Shown: positions 32,258-39,861 of the stretch, piece by piece
Layout: every line of letters begins with the position of its first letter
Numbering within the stretch: position 1 is the stretch's first letter
Source of the DNA: Gemmatimonadaceae bacterium
GTDB taxonomy: Bacteria; Gemmatimonadota; Gemmatimonadetes; Gemmatimonadales; Gemmatimonadaceae
Direction of reading: 5' to 3'
Length of the DNA stretch: 64,000 nt
Assembly (NCBI GenBank): GCA_019752115.1
Contig: JAIEMN010000011.1
Span: forward strand, 62,001-126,000
The notes under the pieces: model-generated
What the model was told of the DNA's origin: nothing
The model's input: only the letters and a program-made list of their open reading frames with translations
Databases searched by the model: none
Position numbers and translations under genes: made by a program

Positions 32258-34432
32258 GTGGAGGCCTTCGTCGCCGATCTCCTCTCGCGCATGACGCGAG
32301 AGGAGAAGCTCGGCCAGCTGCAACAGGTCCAGGGCACGAACGGCCACGTGGCCGATCATCTGGCCGACGCGGTGCGGCGAGGGGCGGTCGGGTCGATCAT
32401 CAATGAGGTGGATCCGGCCACGATTCGCAGTCTGCAGTGGATCGCACGCCATGAATCGCGGCTCGGCATTCCGCTGCTGATCGGGCGCGATGTGATTCAC
32501 GGGTTTCATACGGTCTTCCCGATTCCGCTCGGGCAGGCCGCGACCTGGAACCCGCAGGCCGTGGAGCAGGCGGCGCGGCTCGCCGCCGAGGAAGCGACGG
32601 CGGTGGGGATCAACTGGACCTTCGCGCCCATGCTCGATGTCGGGCGTGATGCGCGCTGGGGGCGCGTCGCCGAGGGGTACGGGGAGGATCCATACCTGAT
32701 TGGCGAGATGGGCGCTGCCGCCGTACGCGGTTTTCAGACGGACGATCCCACGCGCCCTGATGCGCTCGCCGCCTGTGCGAAGCACTTCATGGGCTACGGC
32801 GCGAGCGAGGCGGGGAAGGACTACAACAGCACCAACATCCCGCCGCATGAGCTCCGCAATGTGCATCTGCCGCCGTTTCGGGCGGCGGTCGATGCCGGCG
32901 TGCTGACGGTGATGACGTCGTTCTCCGATGTCGACGGCATTCCGGCGACGGCGAACGCGACCCTGCTGCGCGACATTTTGCGCGATGATCTCGGCTTCGA
33001 CGGACTGGTGGTCAGCGACTGGGATGCAGTGCCCCAGCTCACCACGCATGGGCTGACGGCCGACGATCGCGAGGCGGCGCTCGCGGCCGCACAGGCCGGC
33101 GTGGACATGGAGATGGCGAGCCGGACCTACGCGCACCACCTGCCCGCGCTGCTCGCCGAGGGGCTCGTGGATGACGCGACGATCGATGCCATGGTCCGCC
33201 ATATCCTGCGCGTGAAGGTGCGGCTGGGGCTCTTCGATCGGCCCCTTGTGGATCCCGCGGCGGTGCCGCCCTCGGGGGCGCCGGCCACGCTGGCAGCGGC
33301 GCGCGACGTGGCGCGCGACAGTCTGGTGCTGCTGCGCAATGCGCACGCGCTGCTGCCGCTGGATCTGACCTCGCTGCGCTCGGTGGCGCTGGTCGGCGCG
33401 CTCGCCGATGATCCGTGGGAACAGCTGGGGACGTGGATCTTTGATGGGCGCACCGATCACGCGGTCACGGTACGTGAGGCGCTGGCCGCACGGCTGGGGG
33501 ACGCGGTGACACTGCGCTACGAGCGCGGCCACACCCATCCCCGCGCGCGCGATCGCGAGGGGCATGCGGCGGCGGTCGCCGCCGCGGCCGCGGCCGATGT
33601 CGCGGTACTGGTGCTCGGGGAAGACGCCATTCTGTCGGGTGAGGCGCACTGTCGTGCCGACGTGTCGCTCCCGGGCGACCAGCGGGCGCTCATCGCGGAC
33701 GTCGTGGCCACCGGCACGCCGGTCGTGGTGGTCATCATGGCGGGGCGGGCGCTCGCGCTCGAGGGTGCGCTTGATGGCGTGGCGGCTGTGCTGTATGCCT
33801 GGCATCCGGGCGTCATGGGGGGCGCGGCCATTGTGGACGTCCTCTGCGGCGACGCGTCGCCGAGTGGGCGACTGCCCGTCTCGCTCCCGCGCGTCACCGG
33901 ACAAGTGCCGCTCTACTACGCGCACAAGCGCACCGGCAAGCCTGCCACGCCGGAGACGATCGTGCACGAGTCCACTATCACCGGACGTGTGCCGCAGCTG
34001 TCGGTGGGGAACACCTCGTTTCACCTCGACGTGCATCCGACGCCACTCTTTCCCTTCGGCTACGGCCTCTCCTACACCCGCTTTGCGTATGAGCAGCTGC
34101 GGGTGTCGCATCACACGCTTCGCCGTGGCGAATCGCTCACCGTGGCGGTCGATCTCCTCAACACGGGAGATCGCGCGGGCACCGAGGTGGTGCAGCTGTA
34201 CCTGAATGATCCGGTGGCGTCGCTGACGCGACCGGTGCGTGAGCTGCGTCGGTTTGCACGCGTGGCACTCGCGCCCGGCGCGCGGCAGACGGTGACGTTC
34301 ACGCTCACCGAGTCGGACCTTGCCTTTTCCAACCGGCACCACCGCCGTACCGCGGAAGCCGGGGTGTTTCACCTCTGGGTCGGTGGCGACGCCACCGCTG
34401 AACTCCACGCGTCCTTCACCCTCGTGGACTGA
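32258..34432 (+). CDS. GH3 beta-glucosidase, BglX-like
   Basis: A 724-residue glycoside hydrolase family 3 enzyme with all three usual parts: the TIM barrel (1-330), the alpha/beta sandwich (about 345-570) and a C-terminal Fn3-like domain (about 610-724). The nucleophile is Asp254 in GLVVSDWDAV; CAKHF (173-177) and GRDARWGR mark the substrate site. It has no signal peptide, unlike E. coli BglX, so it probably acts in the cytoplasm on imported oligosaccharides. The start is GTG 32258, directly after the TAA of the upstream gene, which implies tight coupling. Confidence 0.92.
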   Translation: MEAFVADLLSRMTREEKLGQLQQVQGTNGHVADHLADAVRRGAVGSIINEVDPATIRSLQWIARHESRLGIPLLIGRDVIHGFHTVFPIPLGQAATWNPQAVEQAARLAAEEATAVGINWTFAPMLDVGRDARWGRVAEGYGEDPYLIGEMGAAAVRGFQTDDPTRPDALAACAKHFMGYGASEAGKDYNSTNIPPHELRNVHLPPFRAAVDAGVLTVMTSFSDVDGIPATANATLLRDILRDDLGFDGLVVSDWDAVPQLTTHGLTADDREAALAAAQAGVDMEMASRTYAHHLPALLAEGLVDDATIDAMVRHILRVKVRLGLFDRPLVDPAAVPPSGAPATLAAARDVARDSLVLLRNAHALLPLDLTSLRSVALVGALADDPWEQLGTWIFDGRTDHAVTVREALAARLGDAVTLRYERGHTHPRARDREGHAAAVAAAAAADVAVLVLGEDAILSGEAHCRADVSLPGDQRALIADVVATGTPVVVVIMAGRALALEGALDGVAAVLYAWHPGVMGGAAIVDVLCGDASPSGRLPVSLPRVTGQVPLYYAHKRTGKPATPETIVHESTITGRVPQLSVGNTSFHLDVHPTPLFPFGYGLSYTRFAYEQLRVSHHTLRRGESLTVAVDLLNTGDRAGTEVVQLYLNDPVASLTRPVRELRRFARVALAPGARQTVTFTLTESDLAFSNRHHRRTAEAGVFHLWVGGDATAELHASFTLVD

Positions 34433-34443
34433 CGGAACTGCTC

Positions 34444-36267
34444 ATGTCGACCACACTGACCACCGATTCGACGCGCCTCACGGTGCCCGCCCCCGTCGAG
34501 GCCCTGCTCGCGCAGCTCACCGTCGAGCAGAAGCTCGGGCAGATGATGATGCCCGAACGCATGGCGATCACGCCGGACGAGGTGCGCGACGCGCACATCG
34601 GTGCCGTGTTGAGTGGCGGTGGCTCCGCCCCGGGCACCAATCAGCTGGCGGACTGGGTCGCCATGAATGACGCGTACTGGGCCGCCTCGATGAGCGAAGG
34701 ACCGGACCGGGTGCCGATTCCGCTGCTCTATGCCGTGGACGCCATTCACGGTCACGCCAACGTGCTCGGCGCGACGGTCTTTCCGCACAACATCGGCCTG
34801 GGCTGCGCGCACGATGCCGAGCTCGTGGAGCGTACCGCGCGCATCATGGCGCAGGAGGTCCTCGCGACCGGTGTGGACTGGACGTTTGCGCCCACGCTCG
34901 CCGTGGCGGGCAATCCGCACTGGGGGCGCACCTACGAAAGCTTCTCCGACGATCCGGCGCTCGTCGCCCAGTATGCCGGGCCGTATGTGCGTGGCGTGCA
35001 GGGCGAGGCCGGCGACAGCGGGGTGCTGGCGTGCGCGAAGCACTGGATCGGTGACGGCGGGACCACCGCCGGCAATGATCAGGGAGACACCGCCTGTACC
35101 GAGGCCGAGCTCGAGCGCGTGCACATGGCGCCGTACCCGCCGGCCATCGCCGCCGGCGTGTACACCGTCATGGCGAGCTTCAACAGCTGGAACGGCGACA
35201 AGTGCCATGGGCATCGCTATCTCCTCACGGACGTCCTGAAGGGACGGCTGGGCTTTGACGGCCTCGTGGTCTCCGACTGGGACGGCGTGGACTATCTGCA
35301 CGAGGACTACGGTTCGGCAATCACCATGGCGGTGAATGCCGGCATCGACATGCTGATGGTCTCGGTGGAGTGGAAGGCGTGTCTCGCGCATCTGCGCGAC
35401 GCGGTCACGCGCGGCGAGATCCCCATGGCGCGCATCGACGATGCGGTGCGGCGTATCCTCTCGGTCAAGTGGCGGAGTGGGCTGTTCGAGCGGCCGCGGC
35501 CGTCGGAGCGACCCATGTCGGCGTCGCCGACGTTCGGGAGCGTGGCGCATCGTAACGTGGCGCGCGAGGCGGTGCGCAAGTCGCTCGTGCTGCTGAAGAA
35601 TGATCGCGCGGTGCTCCCCTTCGCGCCGAGCGCGCGTCTGCTCGTGGCGGGCAAGAGCGCGCACAACCGCGGGCACCAGTGCGGCGGCTTCACGGTGGCG
35701 TGGCAGGGGGTCACCGACAACGAGTCGATCGTGGGTGGCACGAGCATCTGGGAGGGGATTCGTGAGGTCGCGCCACACGCGGTGCTCTCTCCCGATGGCG
35801 CGGCGGCCGACACGGCGATGTTCGACGCGGCGATCGTGGTGATCGGCGAGCGTCCGTATGCCGAAGGCATGGGCGACCTGCGGTCGGGCGGGCGTGTGCA
35901 GCGCGGCTCGCAGCGGGAGGTCAAGCCGCACACGCTGAACCCGTACGGGGCGACGCTCGAACTGGCGTCTCTGCACCCCGAAGATCTGGCGCTCATCGAG
36001 CGGCTGCGGGCGCGCGGACTGCCGGTCGTGACCGTGTTCGTGGCGGGGCGGCCGCTGGTGGTGAACCAGGAGCTTGATGCGTCCACGGCGTTCGTCGCCG
36101 CGTGGCTACCCGGCTCCGAAGGCGCCGGCGTGGCGGACGTGCTCTTCGGGGCGCACGACTTCACCGGGCGCCTCTCCTTTACCTGGCCGAGTGTGGCGGG
36201 TGAGGCGTTCGCGACGGCCGCGCCGCGCTTCGTGCGCGGCGACGGCCTCTCCTACCGCTCGCGCTAA
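34444..36267 (+). CDS. GH3 beta-glucosidase / exo-glucan hydrolase
   Basis: A 607-residue two-domain GH3 enzyme without the Fn3 domain, similar to plant-type exo-beta-1,3/1,4-glucan hydrolases and bacterial cellodextrinases. The barrel has IPLLYAVDAIHGHANV, NPHWGRTYESFSDDP, CAKHWIGDGGT and the nucleophile Asp278 in GLVVSDWDGV. The second domain has KSLVLLKND, the GGFTVAWQG loop and a GERPYAEGMGD motif typical of the exo-hydrolase acid/base region. There is no signal peptide, so it is cytoplasmic. It is the last gene of the plus-strand glucan operon and complements the BglX-like enzyme upstream. Confidence 0.92.
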   Translation: MSTTLTTDSTRLTVPAPVEALLAQLTVEQKLGQMMMPERMAITPDEVRDAHIGAVLSGGGSAPGTNQLADWVAMNDAYWAASMSEGPDRVPIPLLYAVDAIHGHANVLGATVFPHNIGLGCAHDAELVERTARIMAQEVLATGVDWTFAPTLAVAGNPHWGRTYESFSDDPALVAQYAGPYVRGVQGEAGDSGVLACAKHWIGDGGTTAGNDQGDTACTEAELERVHMAPYPPAIAAGVYTVMASFNSWNGDKCHGHRYLLTDVLKGRLGFDGLVVSDWDGVDYLHEDYGSAITMAVNAGIDMLMVSVEWKACLAHLRDAVTRGEIPMARIDDAVRRILSVKWRSGLFERPRPSERPMSASPTFGSVAHRNVAREAVRKSLVLLKNDRAVLPFAPSARLLVAGKSAHNRGHQCGGFTVAWQGVTDNESIVGGTSIWEGIREVAPHAVLSPDGAAADTAMFDAAIVVIGERPYAEGMGDLRSGGRVQRGSQREVKPHTLNPYGATLELASLHPEDLALIERLRARGLPVVTVFVAGRPLVVNQELDASTAFVAAWLPGSEGAGVADVLFGAHDFTGRLSFTWPSVAGEAFATAAPRFVRGDGLSYRSR

Positions 36268-36325
36268 GGCGCGAGCGGTCCGTTCGCGATCAGACGGCCG
36301 CGGGGATACTCCCCGCGGCCGTTTT
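36255..36325 (+). terminator. Double hairpin terminator of the plus-strand glucan operon
   Basis: Two perfect hairpins lie at the junction of the convergent operons. CCGCTCGCGC-TAAG-GCGCGAGCGG (36255-36278) encloses the GH3 stop codon. A 13-bp stem (ACGGCCGCGGGGA, 36294-36306, with 36310-36322) has a three-base loop and is followed by TTT (36323-36325). The second is a classic intrinsic terminator. It lies inside the last codons of the facing transporter gene. Confidence 0.85.
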
Positions 36326-37738
36326 GCGCTCCTCGAGCGATGCGCGCACGGCGCCGGCCTTGGCCTCGGTGACGTCGTAGCCGAGCATGATCCAGATCGC
36401 GAGGGCCGAGGTGAGGAACGGCACGCCGGCATCGAAGAGACGGAGCAGCGTGATGGTGTGCGAACTCTGCGCACCGGCGAGCGCGACGTCGAAGCCGGTC
36501 GCGTTCAGCAGGTAGCCGCCGCCCGCCAGCGCTGCCGCCATGCCGACCTTCACCACCCACCAGTAGATCGACCCGAACATCCCTTCGCGGCGCTGCTGGG
36601 TCTCGAGTTCGTCGCTGTCGCACACATCGGCGATCATCGACCCCATCACGGTGAAGAGGCCACCCAGCCCGAAGGCCATGAGCGGTGCCGGCAGCAGCAC
36701 GAGCCACGGGTGGGTCGGGCTGTAGCTGAACCACTTGAGCGCGTACCCCACCATGGACAGCCCGGTGGAGGTGAAGAACGCTGCCCGCTTGCCGGCCTTG
36801 GTCGCGATGGAGGTGACGATCGTGATGACCGCAAACGTGGAGATCGTGCCCAGCGTCCCCGCATAGCCCGCGTACTTGGCGCCCAGCTCCTGGTTTCCGC
36901 CGAACACGTAGTAGATGATCACGTACGACTGGAACGACGAGATCATGATGAACCCGTTGAACACCAGGAACGTCGCAAAGCAGAGGCGCAGGAAGTTGCG
37001 GGAGCGCAGCGTGGAACGGCAGCCGCGCAGGAAGGCCATGGTCTTGGCCATCAGCCCGGTCGAGGCCCCGTCGGGTGACGGCGCCGGCACGTGCGCTTCG
37101 GTGAACCGCTCGCGCAGCATGATGGCCGGGATGATGCCCATGATCATCGCCAGCACCCCCACCCCGATCGCGAGGCCACGCGCGCCCGACATCGCATCGG
37201 GAAACCACGTCTTGTTCGTCATGATCCACAGGAACCATGGCGAGACGAGGTAGGCGATCTGGCCGATGAAGTTCTGCACGCCCATCAGGCGCGTGCGCTC
37301 GTGGTAGTCGGGAGTGAGTTCGTACCCCAGCGCGACCCACGGGGCGGCGAAGACGGTGTACGCGAAGTAGAAGACGATGGACAGCGCGAGGAAATACCAG
37401 AAGTAGAACGACTCGCTCCGCCCGGCCGGCAGCATCCAGAGCACGATGAACGTGATCCCCGACAGCAGTGCGCCGGCAAAGATGTACGGCCGACGTCGCC
37501 CCCAGCGGGAGCGGGTGGTGTCGGACACGTACCCCATCAGCGGGTCCATGATGGCATCGGCCGCCCGCGGCAAGGCCCCCAGCAGCCCGACCATCGCCGG
37601 ATTCATCCCCAACCCGAGATTGAGGATGATCATCATGCCGCCGACCGCGGCCGCCAGCAGGTTGTTCACGAACGCGCCAAGCCCGTACGCCACCTTCCCC
37701 ACGAAGGGGATGCGATCTTCGGCGCGCGTGGTGCTCAC
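36290..37738 (-). CDS. MFS sugar transporter, GPH (MelB-like) family
   Basis: A 482-residue membrane protein with 12 predicted helices. GPH-family marks are KVAYGLGAFVNNLLAAAVGGMM at the N-terminus, the loop MDPLMGYVSDTTRSRWGRRRPYIF (about 65-88) and YHERTRLMGVQ. GPH symporters take up glycosides or oligosaccharides with cations. The gene order predicts import of glucan oligosaccharides for the two cytoplasmic GH3 enzymes. The GTG start overlaps the GH16 stop (GTGA). The 3' end contains the terminator hairpin of the opposing operon. Confidence 0.9.
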   Translation of the reverse strand: MSTTRAEDRIPFVGKVAYGLGAFVNNLLAAAVGGMMIILNLGLGMNPAMVGLLGALPRAADAIMDPLMGYVSDTTRSRWGRRRPYIFAGALLSGITFIVLWMLPAGRSESFYFWYFLALSIVFYFAYTVFAAPWVALGYELTPDYHERTRLMGVQNFIGQIAYLVSPWFLWIMTNKTWFPDAMSGARGLAIGVGVLAMIMGIIPAIMLRERFTEAHVPAPSPDGASTGLMAKTMAFLRGCRSTLRSRNFLRLCFATFLVFNGFIMISSFQSYVIIYYVFGGNQELGAKYAGYAGTLGTISTFAVITIVTSIATKAGKRAAFFTSTGLSMVGYALKWFSYSPTHPWLVLLPAPLMAFGLGGLFTVMGSMIADVCDSDELETQQRREGMFGSIYWWVVKVGMAAALAGGGYLLNATGFDVALAGAQSSHTITLLRLFDAGVPFLTSALAIWIMLGYDVTEAKAGAVRASLEERKTAAGSIPAAV

Positions 37739-38544
37739 GGAATCGCCTCGTAGACGCGCACGTAGTCCACCGTCATCGACTGCGGGAAGGTCGTGATGTT
37801 ATCCGGCGAGCCCACGAAGTTGCCGCCCACCGCGACGTTCAGGATGATGTCGAAGGGCGCATCAAAGACCCACGGCCCGGGTGTGGCGCCCTTCTGCACG
37901 GTCCAATAGCGCTCGCCGTCGATGAACCAGTCGATGCGCGTCGCCGTCCACTCCACGGCATAGGTGTGGAAGCTGTTGTCGAGGCGCGCGGCGGTGAGCG
38001 TCTTCTTGCCGGAGAGCGCCCCGCCAGCGAAGTAGCCGGGCCCGTGTGCCGTCCCGTACACCGTGCTCGGCTCCTGCCCCTTGTACTCCATGATGTCGAT
38101 CTCGCCGCACAACGGCCAACCCACCGTCGCGCAGCTGCTGCCCAGCAGCCAGAACGCCGGCCAGAGGCCACGGCCGCGCGGGAGCTTCATGCGCGCTTCG
38201 ATGCGCCCGTACTTCACGCTGCGCTTGCCCGTGGAGTTGAGGCGCGCCGACGTGTAATTGCTCCCGCGGAAGCTTTCCCGCTTGGCGGTGATGACCAGGT
38301 TGCCGTTGCCATCGAGGGCTGCATTCTCGGTGCGATCGGTGTCGTACTCGAGCTGCTGATTGCCCCAGTCGGTGCCCTGCTGGTAGGTCCAGGTGGCCGC
38401 ATTCGCACGCGCACCGGCGGCGCCATCGAACTCGTCGGACCAGGCGAGGCGATAGCCATCGGGCACGGTCGAGCCTTCGGATGCGGAGCATCCCGCCAAC
38501 GCGACCAGAGTGGCACACAACAGAGCAGAGCGACGCGTCAGCAT
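37735..38544 (-). CDS. GH16 endo-beta-1,3-glucanase-like lipoprotein
   Basis: A 269-residue secreted lipoprotein. The signal has MLTRRS and lipobox LAGC (Cys19). The GH16 domain covers about 30-269: LAWSDEFDG, the catalytic GEIDIMEYKG with Glu148, Asp150 and Glu153, WPAFWLLG and the ending MTVDYVRVYE. The motif EIDIME is typical of laminarinase-type members that cut internal beta-1,3 (or mixed 1,3-1,4) glucan bonds. It probably acts outside the cell and feeds oligosaccharides to the GPH transporter encoded next. It shares a minus-strand operon with the ROK regulator and the binding lipoprotein. Confidence 0.93.
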   Translation of the reverse strand: MLTRRSALLCATLVALAGCSASEGSTVPDGYRLAWSDEFDGAAGARANAATWTYQQGTDWGNQQLEYDTDRTENAALDGNGNLVITAKRESFRGSNYTSARLNSTGKRSVKYGRIEARMKLPRGRGLWPAFWLLGSSCATVGWPLCGEIDIMEYKGQEPSTVYGTAHGPGYFAGGALSGKKTLTAARLDNSFHTYAVEWTATRIDWFIDGERYWTVQKGATPGPWVFDAPFDIILNVAVGGNFVGSPDNITTFPQSMTVDYVRVYEAIP

Positions 38545-38578
38545 GGCGGGACCGGGCGGGAGGAGAGGGAGGGACGAC

Positions 38579-39823
38579 CTACGGGGAGTGCGTCGCCGGC
38601 AACAAGGTGGGGTCGTGCAGAACAGCGTCGAGCACCAGCGTCGCCGCGCCAATGGCGATACCACGATCGCCCAGGGCACTGGCGTGAATCTCCGACGAGG
38701 CGACGGCGCTCACGAAGGTGCGGCGCATGACCGCCTCGCGAATGGGGACGAGCACCTGCTCGCGCAGTCGGGCGAGGCGGCCCCAGAGAATCACCGCTTC
38801 GGGATTCATGAGGTTGAGCATGCCGGCGATCACCGTACCGAGGTGCTGGGCGGCTTCTTCGATCACCTTCCGCGCGAGCGGATCGCCAACGAGTGCGGCC
38901 TTCTCGAGCTCGATGATCGAGAGTGTGCCGAGCTCGAGCTTGTGCCCCGGGGTCTCCGGCGCGAGCTCGTGGGCCCGCTGCACCAGCTCCTTGGCGCCGA
39001 CGTACGTGGTCAGGCATCCGCGATTCCCGCACACACAGGGCTTGCCGTGCACATCGATGGAGACATGACCGATTTCGCCGGCCACCCCGCTCGCGCCACG
39101 GAAGATGTGGCCGTCGATGAAGTGCCCGGCGCCGATACCCGTGCCGACCTTGATGAAGGTGAACGTCTGCCGGCCGCGCGCGGCGCCCCACCAATGCTCG
39201 GCGAGGGCGCCCAGGTTGGCGTCGTTGTCGAGGAAGACGGGCACCCCGTAGCGTTCCACGAGCGCTTCGAGCCCGTGGCGTTCCTGCCAGCGCGACATGG
39301 CGAGGCGGGAGACGCGCTCCGGATGCTTGGGATCGACGGGCGTGGGGAGGGCCACGCCGATCCCGGCCAGCGGCGATCGGGTGAGGTCGACCTGTTCCCG
39401 GCAGGCATCGCAGAGCGCCACGACGAGTGCGCGCGTGCCATCCGGATCGTCGTGCACCGGATGCTCACGGTGTTCCCATGCGAGCACCTGCCCACGCAGA
39501 TCGGTGAGCACGACCGAGACGTGCGACGCGCCGATGTCGACCCCGAGCAGCGTGTACGCGTCATCGCAGAACTCCAGCACGATGGGGCGCCGACCCCCGC
39601 TCGAGGCGCCCACGCCCGCTTCGCGTACCAGCCCGACCGGGAGCAGCTGGTCGACGATCTCCGACACGGTCGAGCGCGACACCTCGAGGCGCCGCGCGAT
39701 GTCGGCGCGCGAGATGCGGCGCTCCTCCCAGATCAACCGCAGCATCGCGGTCGCGAGATCGCGGGGGCGCGTGGCGTCGGGCTGACGCGCCCCCACCTGA
39801 CAGCGGGGCATCGATGACGGCAT
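38579..39823 (-). CDS. ROK family transcriptional regulator
   Basis: A 414-residue protein with an N-terminal winged helix (about 20-75: RISRADIARRLEVSRSTVSEIVDQLL) and a C-terminal ROK sugar-binding domain. The latter has LGVDIGASHV, FLDNDANLGALAEHWWG, GTGIGAGHFIDG and the zinc motif CVCGNRGC. This layout (NagC/Mlc/XylR) is that of sugar-responsive repressors. The DNDAN Asp is kept, so sugar binding or phosphorylation remains possible. ATG 39823 has GGAG six bases upstream. The likely operators are the two palindromes at 28978-29002 and 42358-42376, upstream of both glucan operons. Confidence 0.92.
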   Translation of the reverse strand: MPSSMPRCQVGARQPDATRPRDLATAMLRLIWEERRISRADIARRLEVSRSTVSEIVDQLLPVGLVREAGVGASSGGRRPIVLEFCDDAYTLLGVDIGASHVSVVLTDLRGQVLAWEHREHPVHDDPDGTRALVVALCDACREQVDLTRSPLAGIGVALPTPVDPKHPERVSRLAMSRWQERHGLEALVERYGVPVFLDNDANLGALAEHWWGAARGRQTFTFIKVGTGIGAGHFIDGHIFRGASGVAGEIGHVSIDVHGKPCVCGNRGCLTTYVGAKELVQRAHELAPETPGHKLELGTLSIIELEKAALVGDPLARKVIEEAAQHLGTVIAGMLNLMNPEAVILWGRLARLREQVLVPIREAVMRRTFVSAVASSEIHASALGDRGIAIGAATLVLDAVLHDPTLLPATHSP

Positions 39824-39861
39824 CACTCACTCCGGCGGCGTGCAGCCGACCGGTGGAAGCC

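Noticed and set aside
29153-34408. A 1751-codon open frame on the minus strand across the glucan operon
   Set aside because: It is antisense to three clear enzyme genes, is rich in Arg, His and Ala without any domain, and is an expected by-product of GC-rich codon bias.
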